A stretch of 64,000 nt of DNA from Mesotoga sp. BH458_6_3_2_1 (GTDB lineage Bacteria; Thermotogota; Thermotogae; Petrotogales; Kosmotogaceae): NCBI RefSeq assembly GCF_003664995.1, contig NZ_JFHL01000001.1:1-64000 (forward strand). The letters run 5' to 3'. Numbering within the stretch: the stretch's first letter is position 1; every line of letters starts with the position of its first letter. Made by a program: the position numbers and the translations under genes. The notes below the pieces were generated by a model. It was not told the DNA's origin, did no database searches, and saw only the letters and a program-made list of their open reading frames with translations. Positions 36,396-45,358 of this stretch are shown here, piece by piece.

Positions 36396-37453
36396 TTCGA
36401 TTCTGGAGTAATCTAGAACGACTAGATGCAATTAACATTGACTAAGAGAAATAAACGCATTCTTATTGATGAAATTGTTAGTATTAGTTCTTCTCAACGA
36501 AATGTTTTGTGGTAGTGTTTTCAAAATGGCAGTAACCTGAATCAGATCGATCATTATGCTTCTAGAATAATGATTAGAAAGTAGATTTGCTCATAATTCT
36601 TGAAGGAGCTTGAAACGATAATACCGGAAATTTCGATTCTGACTAAGGCAAAAGAAAAACAAATCAGATACTAAAACGAGTATTCAAAGTCGGTTCAAAG
36701 CGACTCTATCAAGACCTATCAACTTAATTATTGGCGGTTATAAAAACAGCCGGAGATTCCACTATTTGATAGAAATGTTGGATCTGTGAAAAGTTGAGAA
36801 TACAAACCCGGGACTTAAGAACCAGTGGTATCTGCAGCGAGTTTTCGAGAAACAAGTTCGAAGCCCAGATCCCGGATCAAGTCCGGGATGACAGTCCTTT
36901 CCGTCATTCTTGCATAATTCTGGCTAGAATTTGGTTCGTTCAACTATTGAAGAGGACGATCTTTATCCTTGGGAAGATTGATCCTTAATAGCGGGCGTGC
37001 CGCCGCACGCCCCTACATCCGTTTGGATCGAATCTATTCGCACATGCAACTCACAACTGGAACTTGCAACCGTTCTTTTCTGAGAACGGAGAACCTTTCA
37101 ACGGTCAGCCGTTTCTCTTGCTCTTACGAACCCGCTACCTGCTACCACGTACCACGGTTTCTCAAAAACCCAGATCCCGAAACAACAAGTTCGGGATGAC
37201 AATCTTTCGCGTCATTCTGGCATGCTTCTGGCCAGAATTTGGTTCGTTCAACTATTGAAGAGGACGATCTTTATCCTTGGGAAGATTGATCCTTAATAGC
37301 GGGCGTGCCGCCGCACGCCCCGTCAACTTGATTATCATTCTAACTGGTTTTCCAAGGTTTCCTAACTCTAAATCCCACAATCTGGTTCAGCTTTCCAGCT
37401 GGGGATCTTCTTCTCTTTTGAACAAATGGATAACGTTTTACGTTCGAGTAATT
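36396..37453. repeat. spacer ending in tandem RAYT-tail units
   Basis: Positions 36396-36790 show nothing recognisable. From about 36840 repeats start: a CCCGGATCAAGTCCGGG hairpin (36869-36889), then a complete tail unit at 36933-37240. Each unit begins with GGTTCGTTCAAC plus RAYT end codons; the first has its right-end hairpin at 36993-37016 and a CCCGAA/TTCGGG hairpin at 37174-37197. A second unit begins at 37241, 308 bp after the first, and is cut at its right-end hairpin (37301-37320). Positions 37322-37453 run to the alcohol dehydrogenase stop without a recognised feature. Confidence 0.8.
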
Positions 37454-38617
37454 TCACTTCGCCAGTTCGTAGATCTTCTTTACATTATCCTTGTAAAGCT
37501 TCACGAACTGACCCAGAGGGCCGTCTTCAGTTGCCTTCTTGGCCATCTCGTCAAACTTGTCGTCTAGAATTCCGGCCTCTGTTAGGGTAACGGGAATGCC
37601 GAGGCTCGCGAAGAATTCCTTCAGCCTTTTGATTCCCTCAAGAGCAGCCTTTTCAGGATTACGGAAGTTCGGTTCGACGTCCCACACCCTGTAAGCGAAC
37701 TGGGCGAAGCGCTCAATGTCATGCTTGTAGACGTATGTCATCCATGGAGCCCACATAATAGCCAGGCCCCCGCCGTGAGCTATGTCATATATCGCGCTGA
37801 GTTCATGCTCAATGCCGTGGGTAGCCCAATCTCCTATTCTTCCCGTACTAAGCAAGTCGTTATGCGCTATGGTTCCGGCCCACATGATTTCGGCTCTCGC
37901 ATCGTAATTTTCGGGCTCTCTTAGAGCTATTGGAGTGTTCCTGATCATCGTTCTAAGTGTAGCTTCGCAGAGTCTGTCCGTGAAATCTACGTTCTTGACA
38001 TTTGTGAAGTACCTTTCCATTACATGGGACATTATGTCCACTGCCCCGACTGCCGTCTGGTAATTAGGCAGCGTAAATGTCAGTTCGGGATTCATTATTG
38101 CGAATTTTGCCCTCATATTTACGCTGTTGGTTGCTCTTTTGTACCAGCCGTCTTCATTTGTAATAACCGATCCGCCGCTTGATTCGCTTCCGGCCGCCGG
38201 TATAGTCAGCACTACGCCGAGCGGGAGCATCTCTTCCACTTTCTTGCCTTTTGAGTAGAAATCCCAGACATCACCTTCATAGGGGACGCCAATTCCAATA
38301 GCCTTAGCCGAGTCGATAACACTTCCTCCGCCCACAGCGAGGATTGCGTCTATCCCGTTCTTTCGGCATAGTTCAATGCCTTCCTTTACAAGTGAGAGTC
38401 TGGGGTTCGGTTTGACTCCGCCCAGCTCGAAGATCTCCACTCCTGATTCTTTCAAGCTTTTGACTACACGATCGTACAGGCCAGTCTTCTTTATGCTTCC
38501 TCCACCGTAGTGAAGGAGTACTTTCTTACCGTACCTGGAGATCTCTTGACCAACCTGTTTTTCAGTGTCTCTTCCGAAAACTATCTTTGTTGCATTGTGA
38601 AATGTGAAATCTAGCAT
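37454..38617 (-). CDS. iron-containing NAD(P)H-dependent alcohol dehydrogenase (BdhA/YqhD-like)
   Basis: Group III alcohol dehydrogenase of 387 residues, interconverting primary alcohols and aldehydes. It shows the cofactor motif GGGSVIDSAKAIG, the TIPAAGSESS loop and the iron-binding set (DIMSHVMERYF for Asp and His; HGIEHELSAIYDIAHGGGLAIM with two His). The ATG at 38617 follows GAGAGGAG; a TTG one codon earlier is the longer frame's start. It follows the Nudix gene by four bp on the same strand, so the two are probably co-transcribed. Likely role: fermentative or detoxifying aldehyde reduction. Confidence 0.92.
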   Translation of the reverse strand: MLDFTFHNATKIVFGRDTEKQVGQEISRYGKKVLLHYGGGSIKKTGLYDRVVKSLKESGVEIFELGGVKPNPRLSLVKEGIELCRKNGIDAILAVGGGSVIDSAKAIGIGVPYEGDVWDFYSKGKKVEEMLPLGVVLTIPAAGSESSGGSVITNEDGWYKRATNSVNMRAKFAIMNPELTFTLPNYQTAVGAVDIMSHVMERYFTNVKNVDFTDRLCEATLRTMIRNTPIALREPENYDARAEIMWAGTIAHNDLLSTGRIGDWATHGIEHELSAIYDIAHGGGLAIMWAPWMTYVYKHDIERFAQFAYRVWDVEPNFRNPEKAALEGIKRLKEFFASLGIPVTLTEAGILDDKFDEMAKKATEDGPLGQFVKLYKDNVKKIYELAK

Positions 38618-38621
38618 CAAA

Positions 38622-39179
38622 TCACTCCTCTCTTATATGTATTACTTCATCATCATTAAGACAGTCGGAATTCCCGTTGCCGCGATTTTCAATAATTTCA
38701 ATTATCCTTTCAATAGATGCTTCAATTATTCTGGCCGTTGCGCCCCATACTACGAAACCAGGAAAGCGGTATCTGATGGTCTTCTTTCCATTCGGCATAA
38801 TAATTGTCTCTGGGGAGGTAAGGCTAAGAGCCTTTAGCGAAAGAAAGATCACATCCTCAACTTCTCTCCTGTCTAGTTTGAACTCAAGTTTGTCAATGAA
38901 TCCAGCGAATGAGGTAATTACTTTTCCGGATGTGACTGTAGTGTTTACGTTCAGCGGGCAGACTTCTTCAAGAGAAGACGGAGAGGCACCAATTTCCTCT
39001 CTCATTTCCCTTATCGCGCACTCTAGAAGAGTTTCATCGTCTTCAATATGACCCCCAGGAAAGCTGACCTGCCCAGGATGGCTTATTCTTGTTGATCTTC
39101 GAGTCAAAAGCAGATAGTATTCCCCGCGGATCTCCACAATGGGTACAAAAACTGCCGTATCTTGATTCTTCTGTTGCAA
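38622..39179 (-). CDS. Nudix hydrolase (CoA-pyrophosphatase-like)
   Basis: Hydrolase of about 185 residues cleaving a nucleoside diphosphate linked to another group. The Nudix box is complete: GHIEDDETLLECAIREMREEIGA. The LLTRRSTRISHPGQVSFPGG stretch before the box resembles the UPF0035 signature of CoA/NADH pyrophosphatases. The TTG at 39179 is chosen because AGGTGG lies four to five nt upstream; an ATG at 39194 has no ribosome site and is close to the inferred transcription start (minus-strand TATAAT at 39215-39220). It is divergent from the thioredoxin-like gene, the two -10 boxes overlapping. Confidence 0.85.
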   Translation of the reverse strand: MQQKNQDTAVFVPIVEIRGEYYLLLTRRSTRISHPGQVSFPGGHIEDDETLLECAIREMREEIGASPSSLEEVCPLNVNTTVTSGKVITSFAGFIDKLEFKLDRREVEDVIFLSLKALSLTSPETIIMPNGKKTIRYRFPGFVVWGATARIIEASIERIIEIIENRGNGNSDCLNDDEVIHIREE

Positions 39180-39241
39180 GACTCCACCTCGCATAAATTC
39201 TACTATTATTATCAATTATAATGCTTTTAGGAGGCGATGAA

Positions 39242-39553
39242 GTGAAGGAAGTAACTCTGGCAGAATTGAGGGGAGTCATCGGAAAGGTTCTTATTGACTT
39301 CTTCAGTCCCGGCTGCGGCGTCTGTACAGCGATTGAAACAAAACTTGATGAAGTTGAAGACACTTTTGTTTCCTGGAAATTCTACAAGATAAATACCGTC
39401 GAGAATCCTGCGGTTGCTTCAGAACACTCTGTCTTTACAGTCCCGACGATTATCGTGCAGGTCGATGGCAGGGAACAGAAGAGATGGTGCAGATACTTCT
39501 CTCTCGAAGAAGTTTTGGACTACCTTCGTGAAATTGATGAGACAGAGAGTTAG
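39242..39553 (+). CDS. thioredoxin-like protein
   Basis: Small redox protein of 103 residues with thioredoxin fold: VLIDFFSPGCGVCTAIE (active-site CGVC) and the cis-Pro loop VFTVPTIIV. A CGVC pair instead of CGPC suggests altered redox potential. The GTG at 39242 (product begins KEVTLAELRG) has AGGAGG seven nt upstream; the frame opens at ATG 39221 but that ATG lies on the inferred -10 box (TATAAT 39217-39222). Downstream lies a GCCAGT-spaced hairpin array that may terminate or protect its mRNA. Confidence 0.88.
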   Translation: MKEVTLAELRGVIGKVLIDFFSPGCGVCTAIETKLDEVEDTFVSWKFYKINTVENPAVASEHSVFTVPTIIVQVDGREQKRWCRYFSLEEVLDYLREIDETES

Positions 39554-39560
39554 TATTTCG

Positions 39561-39650
39561 GAAGCCAGTCTGCTGTCGCAGGCCAGCCAGGCTTTGCCTG
39601 GCCAGTCTCGCTGAGTCGAGGTCAGTTCCCATTGAGATAAGACGCAATGC
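39561..39650. repeat. array of short hairpins separated by GCCAG(T)
   Basis: Starting eight bp after the thioredoxin stop: CTGC/GCAG (39570-39581), CCAGGC/GCCTGG (39587-39601), CTCG/CGAG (39607-39620) and CATTG/CAATG (39630-39649), each self-complementary but unlike the others. They are separated by GCCAGT-, GCCAG- or GTCAGT-like spacers. Related arrays occur at 49753-49790, 54288-54347, 55627-55672 and about 58180-58250. Confidence 0.7.
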
Positions 39651-40348
39651 CACCTTCGGCAGGAGGCGTTTTCACCTTCTCCGTCAACGGTCCCCCGCCC
39701 TTCGAGAAGGTAGCACAGTAGCATTTTGAGTAGTTTATGAGTCGGCTGATTTTCTTCGCCAGCCCCGATAATCAAGACCCTAGACCCGGTATCAATTCCG
39801 CCATTCTGAGCTCATTTCAGAATCTAGATTTGCTATCTGAAACAACTACATACCGTCTGAACCTTAGAAAGAACTCTGTTTCTTCGATAAGAGCAGTCAA
39901 GAAAGAGCATTGTCGAGAGGTTCGCTGCGCTCGCGAGAAGACGAGAGTTATAATCACTGACTGTCAACCGTCCACCGTTCTCCGACAAAAGCGTAAAGAG
40001 CGGGTTATAAGAAGCGAATTAGCAAGAACGGGTTATCAAAACCGGGTTATGAAAACCTAATAGGGTTGATTTGCGCAAAGGCAGATTTGCTTCGGGAAGA
40101 CGCAGTGAGGGACTTACAATAGACTGCTACCAGATGACAATTCCAGACGATTATTCAGTTCTTTTGTAGTGGCAAACGGCTGTTCGCCCAAAAGAGAACC
40201 GTGCAAAAGGAGGGACCTCACATACGGAGAACCGGGTCTGGTTTTTTCGGTTCTAACGGAATAGACGGTGACATACGGTCAGGAACTCGTCAGTCCACTA
40301 TTCGAAATGCTATGGGATGATAATTCCAGACGATTATGCAGTTCTTTT
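39651..40348. repeat. repeat-rich spacer with one degenerate REP
   Basis: No gene. The 'cgagaggttcgctgcgctcgcgag' family lies at about 39913-39937, and from about 39985 the text matches 20320-20695. A degenerate GTAG REP lies at 40166-40189. Confidence 0.65.
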
Positions 40349-40663
40349 GTAGGGGCGAACGGCTGTTCGCCCGCGATAGCTTGACAAAATGTTCGCATCG
40401 CGGCAATGTTTGTTGGGAGCCATGGTTGATGGCAGAGTAATCTTGAGTAGCATTGGCAAAATCGTTTATGAACATGTCATCCGCAATGAGAAAGAACTGA
40501 ATCGAATTCGTGAGTACATTGAGAATAACCCCTTGAGATGGCAGATAGACAGAGAGAATCCCGACAGAAAGACAAGTCAGGTTCTTTCAACAATTGAAGA
40601 GGACGATCTCTATCCTTGGGAAGATTGATCCTTAATAGCGGGCGTGCCGCCGCACGCCCCTAC
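40349..40663 (+). mobile_element. internally deleted RAYT/REP element (copy 2)
   Basis: Left REP 40349-40372, right hairpin 40640-40663 and a RAYT remnant ending at stop 40626-40628. The two internal deletions have the same end points as copy 1 at 20696 (gc|ttgaca and atcgtt|tatgaa). Here a small indel near 40400 (catcgcggcaatg) disrupts the frame that copy 1 keeps open, so from there only an internal ATG at 40389 remains. Sequence upstream for more than 300 bp is also shared with copy 1. Confidence 0.85.
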
Positions 40664-41289
40664 ATCCGTTTGGATCGAAATTATTTGCAATGCAACTCAC
40701 AACTTGGAACTTGCAACCGTTATTTTCTGAGAACGGAGAACCTTTCAACGGTCAACCAGTTTCTCTTGTTCTTACGAACCGCTACCCGCTACCACCGGCC
40801 ACGGTTTTTCATAAGCCCAAATCCTGAACAGGAGCACTTCAGGATGACTTGATGAGTTGGTTCTGATCAGATTGCTTCAATTTGCCTTCTTCTGCGTTTC
40901 TTCTTTTTACAACTGACAACTGCAACTTGGAACTAATTTTTTGCTTTTTCCAACCACCAACCCGCTACCCCCAACCCCGGTTTCTCGAAGCCCAGATCCT
41001 GAACAGGAGCACTTCAGGATGACAAAATGAGTTGGTTCCTTGGGAAGACTGATCCTTAATAGCGGGCGTGCAGCCGCACGCCCCTACATCCGTTTGGATC
41101 GAATTCATTCGCACATGCAACTCACAACTGGAACTTGCAACCGTTATTTTCTGAGAACGGAGAACCTTTCAACTGTCAACCAGTTTTTCTTGTTCTTACG
41201 AACCACTAACCGCTACCCCCGACAACGTCTTTACGGTGTATACTTTTGATTGTTAGTGGCTTCATTGCTTCAGGAGGGGGTGCAACAAT
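40664..41289. repeat. tandem tail repeats upstream of the threonine operon
   Basis: The first tail runs to a hairpin of the CCTGAA/TTCAGG form (about 40821-40845). A similar hairpin at about 40988-41021 is followed by a shortened RAYT tail (GGTTCCTTGGGAAG at 41033) and a right-end hairpin (41064-41087), then a second tail to about 41228. The last 60 bp hold TATACT at about 41238 and the AGGAGGGGG ribosome site of the threonine operon. Confidence 0.75.
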
Positions 41290-43446
41290 ATGAGAATCGG
41301 GATTGCCGGACTTGGCACTGTCGGGTCCTGTGTCTATGCAATTCTTAAAGACAAGGGAGATGAGATCGAGAAGAGATCTGGGAGAAAGTGTATCGTATCC
41401 AAGGTAATAACCAGGACTCATAGCAAGTACGAAAAACTGGGTATCCCATCCGATCTGGTCGCTGAGGATTTTGAAGATCTTATTATCAATAGCGACATAG
41501 TTGTAGAAACGATTGGCGGGAGCGAAGCCGCAAGAAAGCTTGTAAAGCAGTCTCTCGAGCTGAATAGAACGGTCGTGACGGCCAACAAAATGCTGATTTC
41601 GGAATTCGGTAACGAATTCACAAACAGCTCTCCGATAAAGAGCCTATTCTTCGAAGCGGCCGTCGGCGGGGGTATTCCTATCATCTCTCTTCTCGAGGAC
41701 TATCTCATCTTTCATGGGATCAAACGTATTCGGGGTATTCTGAATGGCACAACGAATTTCATACTTTCCGAGATGCAGAAGGGAATGGACTACGCTTCGG
41801 CTCTGAAGATTGCTCAGGAAAAGGGTTATGCGGAAGCCGATCCAACGAGCGATGTGAAGGGCTACGATGCCGCTTATAAGCTGTCGGTGCTCACCGGCGT
41901 CAAAACGGGCGTCTTCCCCGGTATTTCCACGATTGAAACAAAGGGCATCGAAGGAATAGATAAAAGCGATCTTGAGAGAGCAGCAACCGCAGGGAAAAAG
42001 CTCAAATTGATCGGGACAATTGATTTCGAAAGAGAGGTAGCTTCAGTTCAGCCGCAGGAGATTGAAAGGAATGATCCTCTTTGGAGCGTAGATGGGGTTG
42101 AAAACGCCATAGAGGTCGAGACGGATCTCTCGGGAAGATTTATTCTCAGGGGAGAGGGGGCGGGAGCTCAACCAACTGCAACGGCGATCATTTCAGACAT
42201 TCTCAGGGCATCGAGATACGCAGAGAAGCAGAGTAACTCAGTTGTGATAATGAAATTTGGTGGAACCTCAGTCGACTCGGCAGAGAAAATAAAGGATGTT
42301 GCGGAGAGGGTACAGAAAAAGGTCCTTAGTGGTGTCAAGCCTGTGATAGTTGTGTCGGCTATGGGTGTTGAGACAGACAAGCTTCATGAACTCGCGAAAG
42401 AGATATCCAGCAAACCGAACGGTAGAGAGATGGACATGCTTCTGGCAACAGGAGAGCAGAAGTCCATTGCCCTTGTTGCAATGGCGATTCAGGTGCTCGG
42501 GATGAAATCGATTTCACTTTCGGGCAATCAGGCGAGAATTCAGACCGATTCGAATTTTTCGAATGCAAGAATCGTCGGAATAGACGCCGATCTTATAAAC
42601 AGATACCTATCAAACGGGTACGTTCCAGTTGTGGCCGGCTTCCAGGGATCCACCTACACCGGCGAGATTACGACTCTTGGCAGAGGAGGCTCGGATCTTA
42701 CGGCCGTTGTGTTGGCCAAAGCGCTGGGATCACAACTCTGCGAGATTTACAAGGATGTAGACGGTGTCTATTCGGCCGATCCTAGGATAGTTCAGAAGGC
42801 CAGACCGATCAAAGAGATTTCATGGGAAGAGATGATAGAGCTTTCAAAGCAGGGTGCTCAGGTGCTTCAAAGCAGAGCATCTGAATTTGCCAGAAAGTAC
42901 GATATTAAAGTGCTTGTGAAAAACGCACACTCGAATGCTAGAGGCACGCTAATATGGAGGGGATCGAAAGTGGAACAGCCTATTGTTAGAGCAGTAACTT
43001 CTGATGACGAGATTGTGAAAGTAGTTCTGCAAGAAGTTCCTGATAGACCGGGAATAGCTGCGAGAGTTCTGAAAACTCTTGCAGAGCAGAACGTGAATAT
43101 TGACATGATAATACAGAGCATGAGGAGCGGGGAGTTTAACACAATGGCCTTCACTATACACGGGAGCGATCTCTCAAAGCTGAAACAGGATATCCTTAAG
43201 ACAAGAAGCGAGGCCAAAGAAATAACTGTGGAAAGTTCAATCGCAAAGCTTTCTATTGTCGGAGTCAACTTGACTGCTACTCCGGCAATCGCTGCGACTC
43301 TCTTTGAGACTCTTGCCAATGAAGGAATCAATATCGATATGATCAGCGCCAGCAACAGCAGAATATCGGTTGTTATCGACAGCAATATGGTTCATCTGGC
43401 GGTAAACGCTATCCACAGTGCTTTCAGCTTGGAGGAGATTGTATGA
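41290..43446 (+). CDS. thrA: homoserine dehydrogenase-aspartokinase fusion
   Basis: Bifunctional enzyme of 718 residues for two steps from aspartate to homoserine. Residues 1-320 are homoserine dehydrogenase: GIAGLGTVGS (NADP site), VVTANKMLIS, GILNGTTNFILSEM, AEADPTSDVKGYDAAYK with catalytic Asp/Lys. Residues about 325-570 are aspartokinase: VIMKFGGTSVDS, VVSAMG, GFQGSTYTGEITTLGRGGSDLTA, KDVDGVYSADPR. Two ACT domains (about 585-718: EVPDRPGIAARVLKTLAEQNVNIDMI and a second) give feedback control. Domain order is opposite to E. coli ThrA, as known in Thermotoga. The ATG at 41290 follows AGGAGGGGG. Its stop overlaps thrC by four bases. Confidence 0.95.
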   Translation: MRIGIAGLGTVGSCVYAILKDKGDEIEKRSGRKCIVSKVITRTHSKYEKLGIPSDLVAEDFEDLIINSDIVVETIGGSEAARKLVKQSLELNRTVVTANKMLISEFGNEFTNSSPIKSLFFEAAVGGGIPIISLLEDYLIFHGIKRIRGILNGTTNFILSEMQKGMDYASALKIAQEKGYAEADPTSDVKGYDAAYKLSVLTGVKTGVFPGISTIETKGIEGIDKSDLERAATAGKKLKLIGTIDFEREVASVQPQEIERNDPLWSVDGVENAIEVETDLSGRFILRGEGAGAQPTATAIISDILRASRYAEKQSNSVVIMKFGGTSVDSAEKIKDVAERVQKKVLSGVKPVIVVSAMGVETDKLHELAKEISSKPNGREMDMLLATGEQKSIALVAMAIQVLGMKSISLSGNQARIQTDSNFSNARIVGIDADLINRYLSNGYVPVVAGFQGSTYTGEITTLGRGGSDLTAVVLAKALGSQLCEIYKDVDGVYSADPRIVQKARPIKEISWEEMIELSKQGAQVLQSRASEFARKYDIKVLVKNAHSNARGTLIWRGSKVEQPIVRAVTSDDEIVKVVLQEVPDRPGIAARVLKTLAEQNVNIDMIIQSMRSGEFNTMAFTIHGSDLSKLKQDILKTRSEAKEITVESSIAKLSIVGVNLTATPAIAATLFETLANEGINIDMISASNSRISVVIDSNMVHLAVNAIHSAFSLEEIV

Positions 43447-44489
43447 GAGGTGTAATAGAGACCTATGAGAAGTACCTGCCTGTAACGCAGAAGACCCCGA
43501 GAGTCTCACTCCTTGAAGGTGATACTCCTCTAATACATCTGGAAAAGGCGAGCAAGAAGTTCGGTTTAAATGTTTATGCGAAGTACGAAGGAGCTAATCC
43601 TACTGGATCATTCAAAGACAGGGGAATGGTCCTCGCGATAGCCAAAGCGATAGAAGAGGGCTCAAAGGCTGTTATTTGTGCCTCCACTGGAAACACTTCG
43701 GCCTCTGCAGCCGCTTACTCTGCAAGGACCGGTTTGAAGTCGATAATCTTGATTCCGGAGGGAAAGATCGCTCTAGGCAAGCTTGCTCAGGCGATGATCT
43801 ATGGCGCAAAGGTAATTCAGATAGATGGGAATTTCGATGAGTGCCTTGAACTAGCGAAGAGTATATCGGAGAATTACCCCGTTACTCTCGTTAACAGTCT
43901 CAACCCTTACAGGCTTGAGGGGCAGAAAACGGCTGCCTTCGAAATAGTAGACGTTCTGGGAAGGGCTCCCGATTATCACTTCATACCGGTAGGAAATGCC
44001 GGTAATATTACTGCCTACTGGATGGGGTATCGAGAGTATCACGAAAGTGGTCTTTCAGACGGCCTGCCCAAGATGATGGGCTTCCAGGCCGAAGGGGCAG
44101 CACCGATAGTATATGACAGAGTCTTCGATAACCCCGAGACGATAGCTACCGCGATAAGAATTGGTAACCCTGCGAGTTGGAAGAAAGCAGTTGCTGCAAG
44201 AGACGAATCGGAAGGAGTGATCGAGGCTTTGACCGACGAAGAAATCCTCGAGGCGCAGAGACTTCTTGCGGCTTCTGAAGGTGTCTTCTGTGAGCCGGCT
44301 TCTGCAGCTTCTTTCGGCGGGTTTCTGAGAAAAGCCGAAGAGGGTCTGTTCTGTTCAAGTGATCTCGTTGTCTGTACCCTGACAGGTAATGGACTTAAAG
44401 ATCCCGACGCCGTTCTCAAGTCCGTAGATAAGCCCATCGTAGTAGAGAACAGTCTGGATGCTGTCCTGAAAGAGGCGGGCCTGAAATGA
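43443..44489 (+). CDS. thrC: threonine synthase
   Basis: PLP enzyme of 348 residues converting O-phosphohomoserine to threonine. The PLP lysine is in GSFKDRGM; other family blocks are CASTGNTSASAAAYSARTG, GNAGNITAYWMGYREY and the C-terminal CEPASAASFGG. It is the short (type II) class, without the N-terminal extension of plant enzymes. The start overlaps the stop of the HSD-AK gene (ATGA) and its own stop overlaps thrB, showing tight translational coupling. Confidence 0.95.
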   Translation: MRGVIETYEKYLPVTQKTPRVSLLEGDTPLIHLEKASKKFGLNVYAKYEGANPTGSFKDRGMVLAIAKAIEEGSKAVICASTGNTSASAAAYSARTGLKSIILIPEGKIALGKLAQAMIYGAKVIQIDGNFDECLELAKSISENYPVTLVNSLNPYRLEGQKTAAFEIVDVLGRAPDYHFIPVGNAGNITAYWMGYREYHESGLSDGLPKMMGFQAEGAAPIVYDRVFDNPETIATAIRIGNPASWKKAVAARDESEGVIEALTDEEILEAQRLLAASEGVFCEPASAASFGGFLRKAEEGLFCSSDLVVCTLTGNGLKDPDAVLKSVDKPIVVENSLDAVLKEAGLK

Positions 44490-45334
44490 GGCTGAGGGCA
44501 CCGGCCACAACGGCAAATATGGGAAGCGGATTCGATGTTGTCGGTATGGCTTTGAAGCTCCATAATGTCGTGCAATTTGAGAAGGCAGATAGGTTGAAAG
44601 TCTTGTGCATAGGAAGATATGGTCAGGAGATCGAGAACTCCGAAGGACTATTCGAAAAGGCGATAAAGGGATTCGAGAAAGTTACTGGCAAAGCCGTTCC
44701 TGGCGTTCAGATAATCCAGGAGTGCAATATTCCACCGGCACGCGGCCTGGGTTCAAGTGCCGCAGCGATAGCCTCAGCTCTGTTTATTGCGAACATCGTG
44801 ACCGGCGGGAGTATTCCCATGAAGACACTTCTCCAGATCGGAACGGAGATTGAAGGTCATCCCGACAACATCGTTCCCTGTATGCTTGGAGGGCTTGTGG
44901 TTTCCTACTATGACGGCGAAACACTTGATTATGAGAAATTCGAAATGACTGATCAAAGGCTGACATTTCTTGTGCCCGAATTCAAGCTTTCCACCGGTGA
45001 GATGAGAAAGGCGCTTCCTGAATCGGTTCCCTTCAGGGACGCGATAAACAACCTGAAGAATGTTTCTCAGTTCATTTCGAAAGTCGCCAAAGGCAATCTG
45101 ATCGAAGCCTTCAGATATACTCACGACAGTATCCACCAGATCTACAGAATAAACAGCGACCCCAGAATGAAAGAGCTGATTAGCTGCATTGAAGGAAGGA
45201 ACACGAATTACTGGTTTGTGAGCGGTTCTGGCTCGTCGGTCTGCTGCAATCTCGAAGATGTCGCAGGGCTTCCTTACCTGGAAGCCGTAATAAGAACGTC
45301 TCCCGCGAACGAGCCATTCATTATCGAATTATGA
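44486..45334 (+). CDS. thrB: homoserine kinase
   Basis: GHMP kinase of 282 residues that phosphorylates homoserine. It begins LRAPATTANMGSGFDVVGMAL, the substrate-binding opening of ThrB, and has the ATP loop PPARGLGSSAAAIASAL and the C-terminal WFVSGSGSSVCC motif. The ATG overlaps the thrC stop. It completes the operon: with an Asd encoded elsewhere the cell can make threonine from aspartate. Its end is 24 bp from the end of the convergent asparagine synthetase gene, with no terminator visible between them. Confidence 0.95.
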   Translation: MRLRAPATTANMGSGFDVVGMALKLHNVVQFEKADRLKVLCIGRYGQEIENSEGLFEKAIKGFEKVTGKAVPGVQIIQECNIPPARGLGSSAAAIASALFIANIVTGGSIPMKTLLQIGTEIEGHPDNIVPCMLGGLVVSYYDGETLDYEKFEMTDQRLTFLVPEFKLSTGEMRKALPESVPFRDAINNLKNVSQFISKVAKGNLIEAFRYTHDSIHQIYRINSDPRMKELISCIEGRNTNYWFVSGSGSSVCCNLEDVAGLPYLEAVIRTSPANEPFIIEL

Positions 45335-45358
45335 GCTTTCCAAAAACAACTGCAATAA

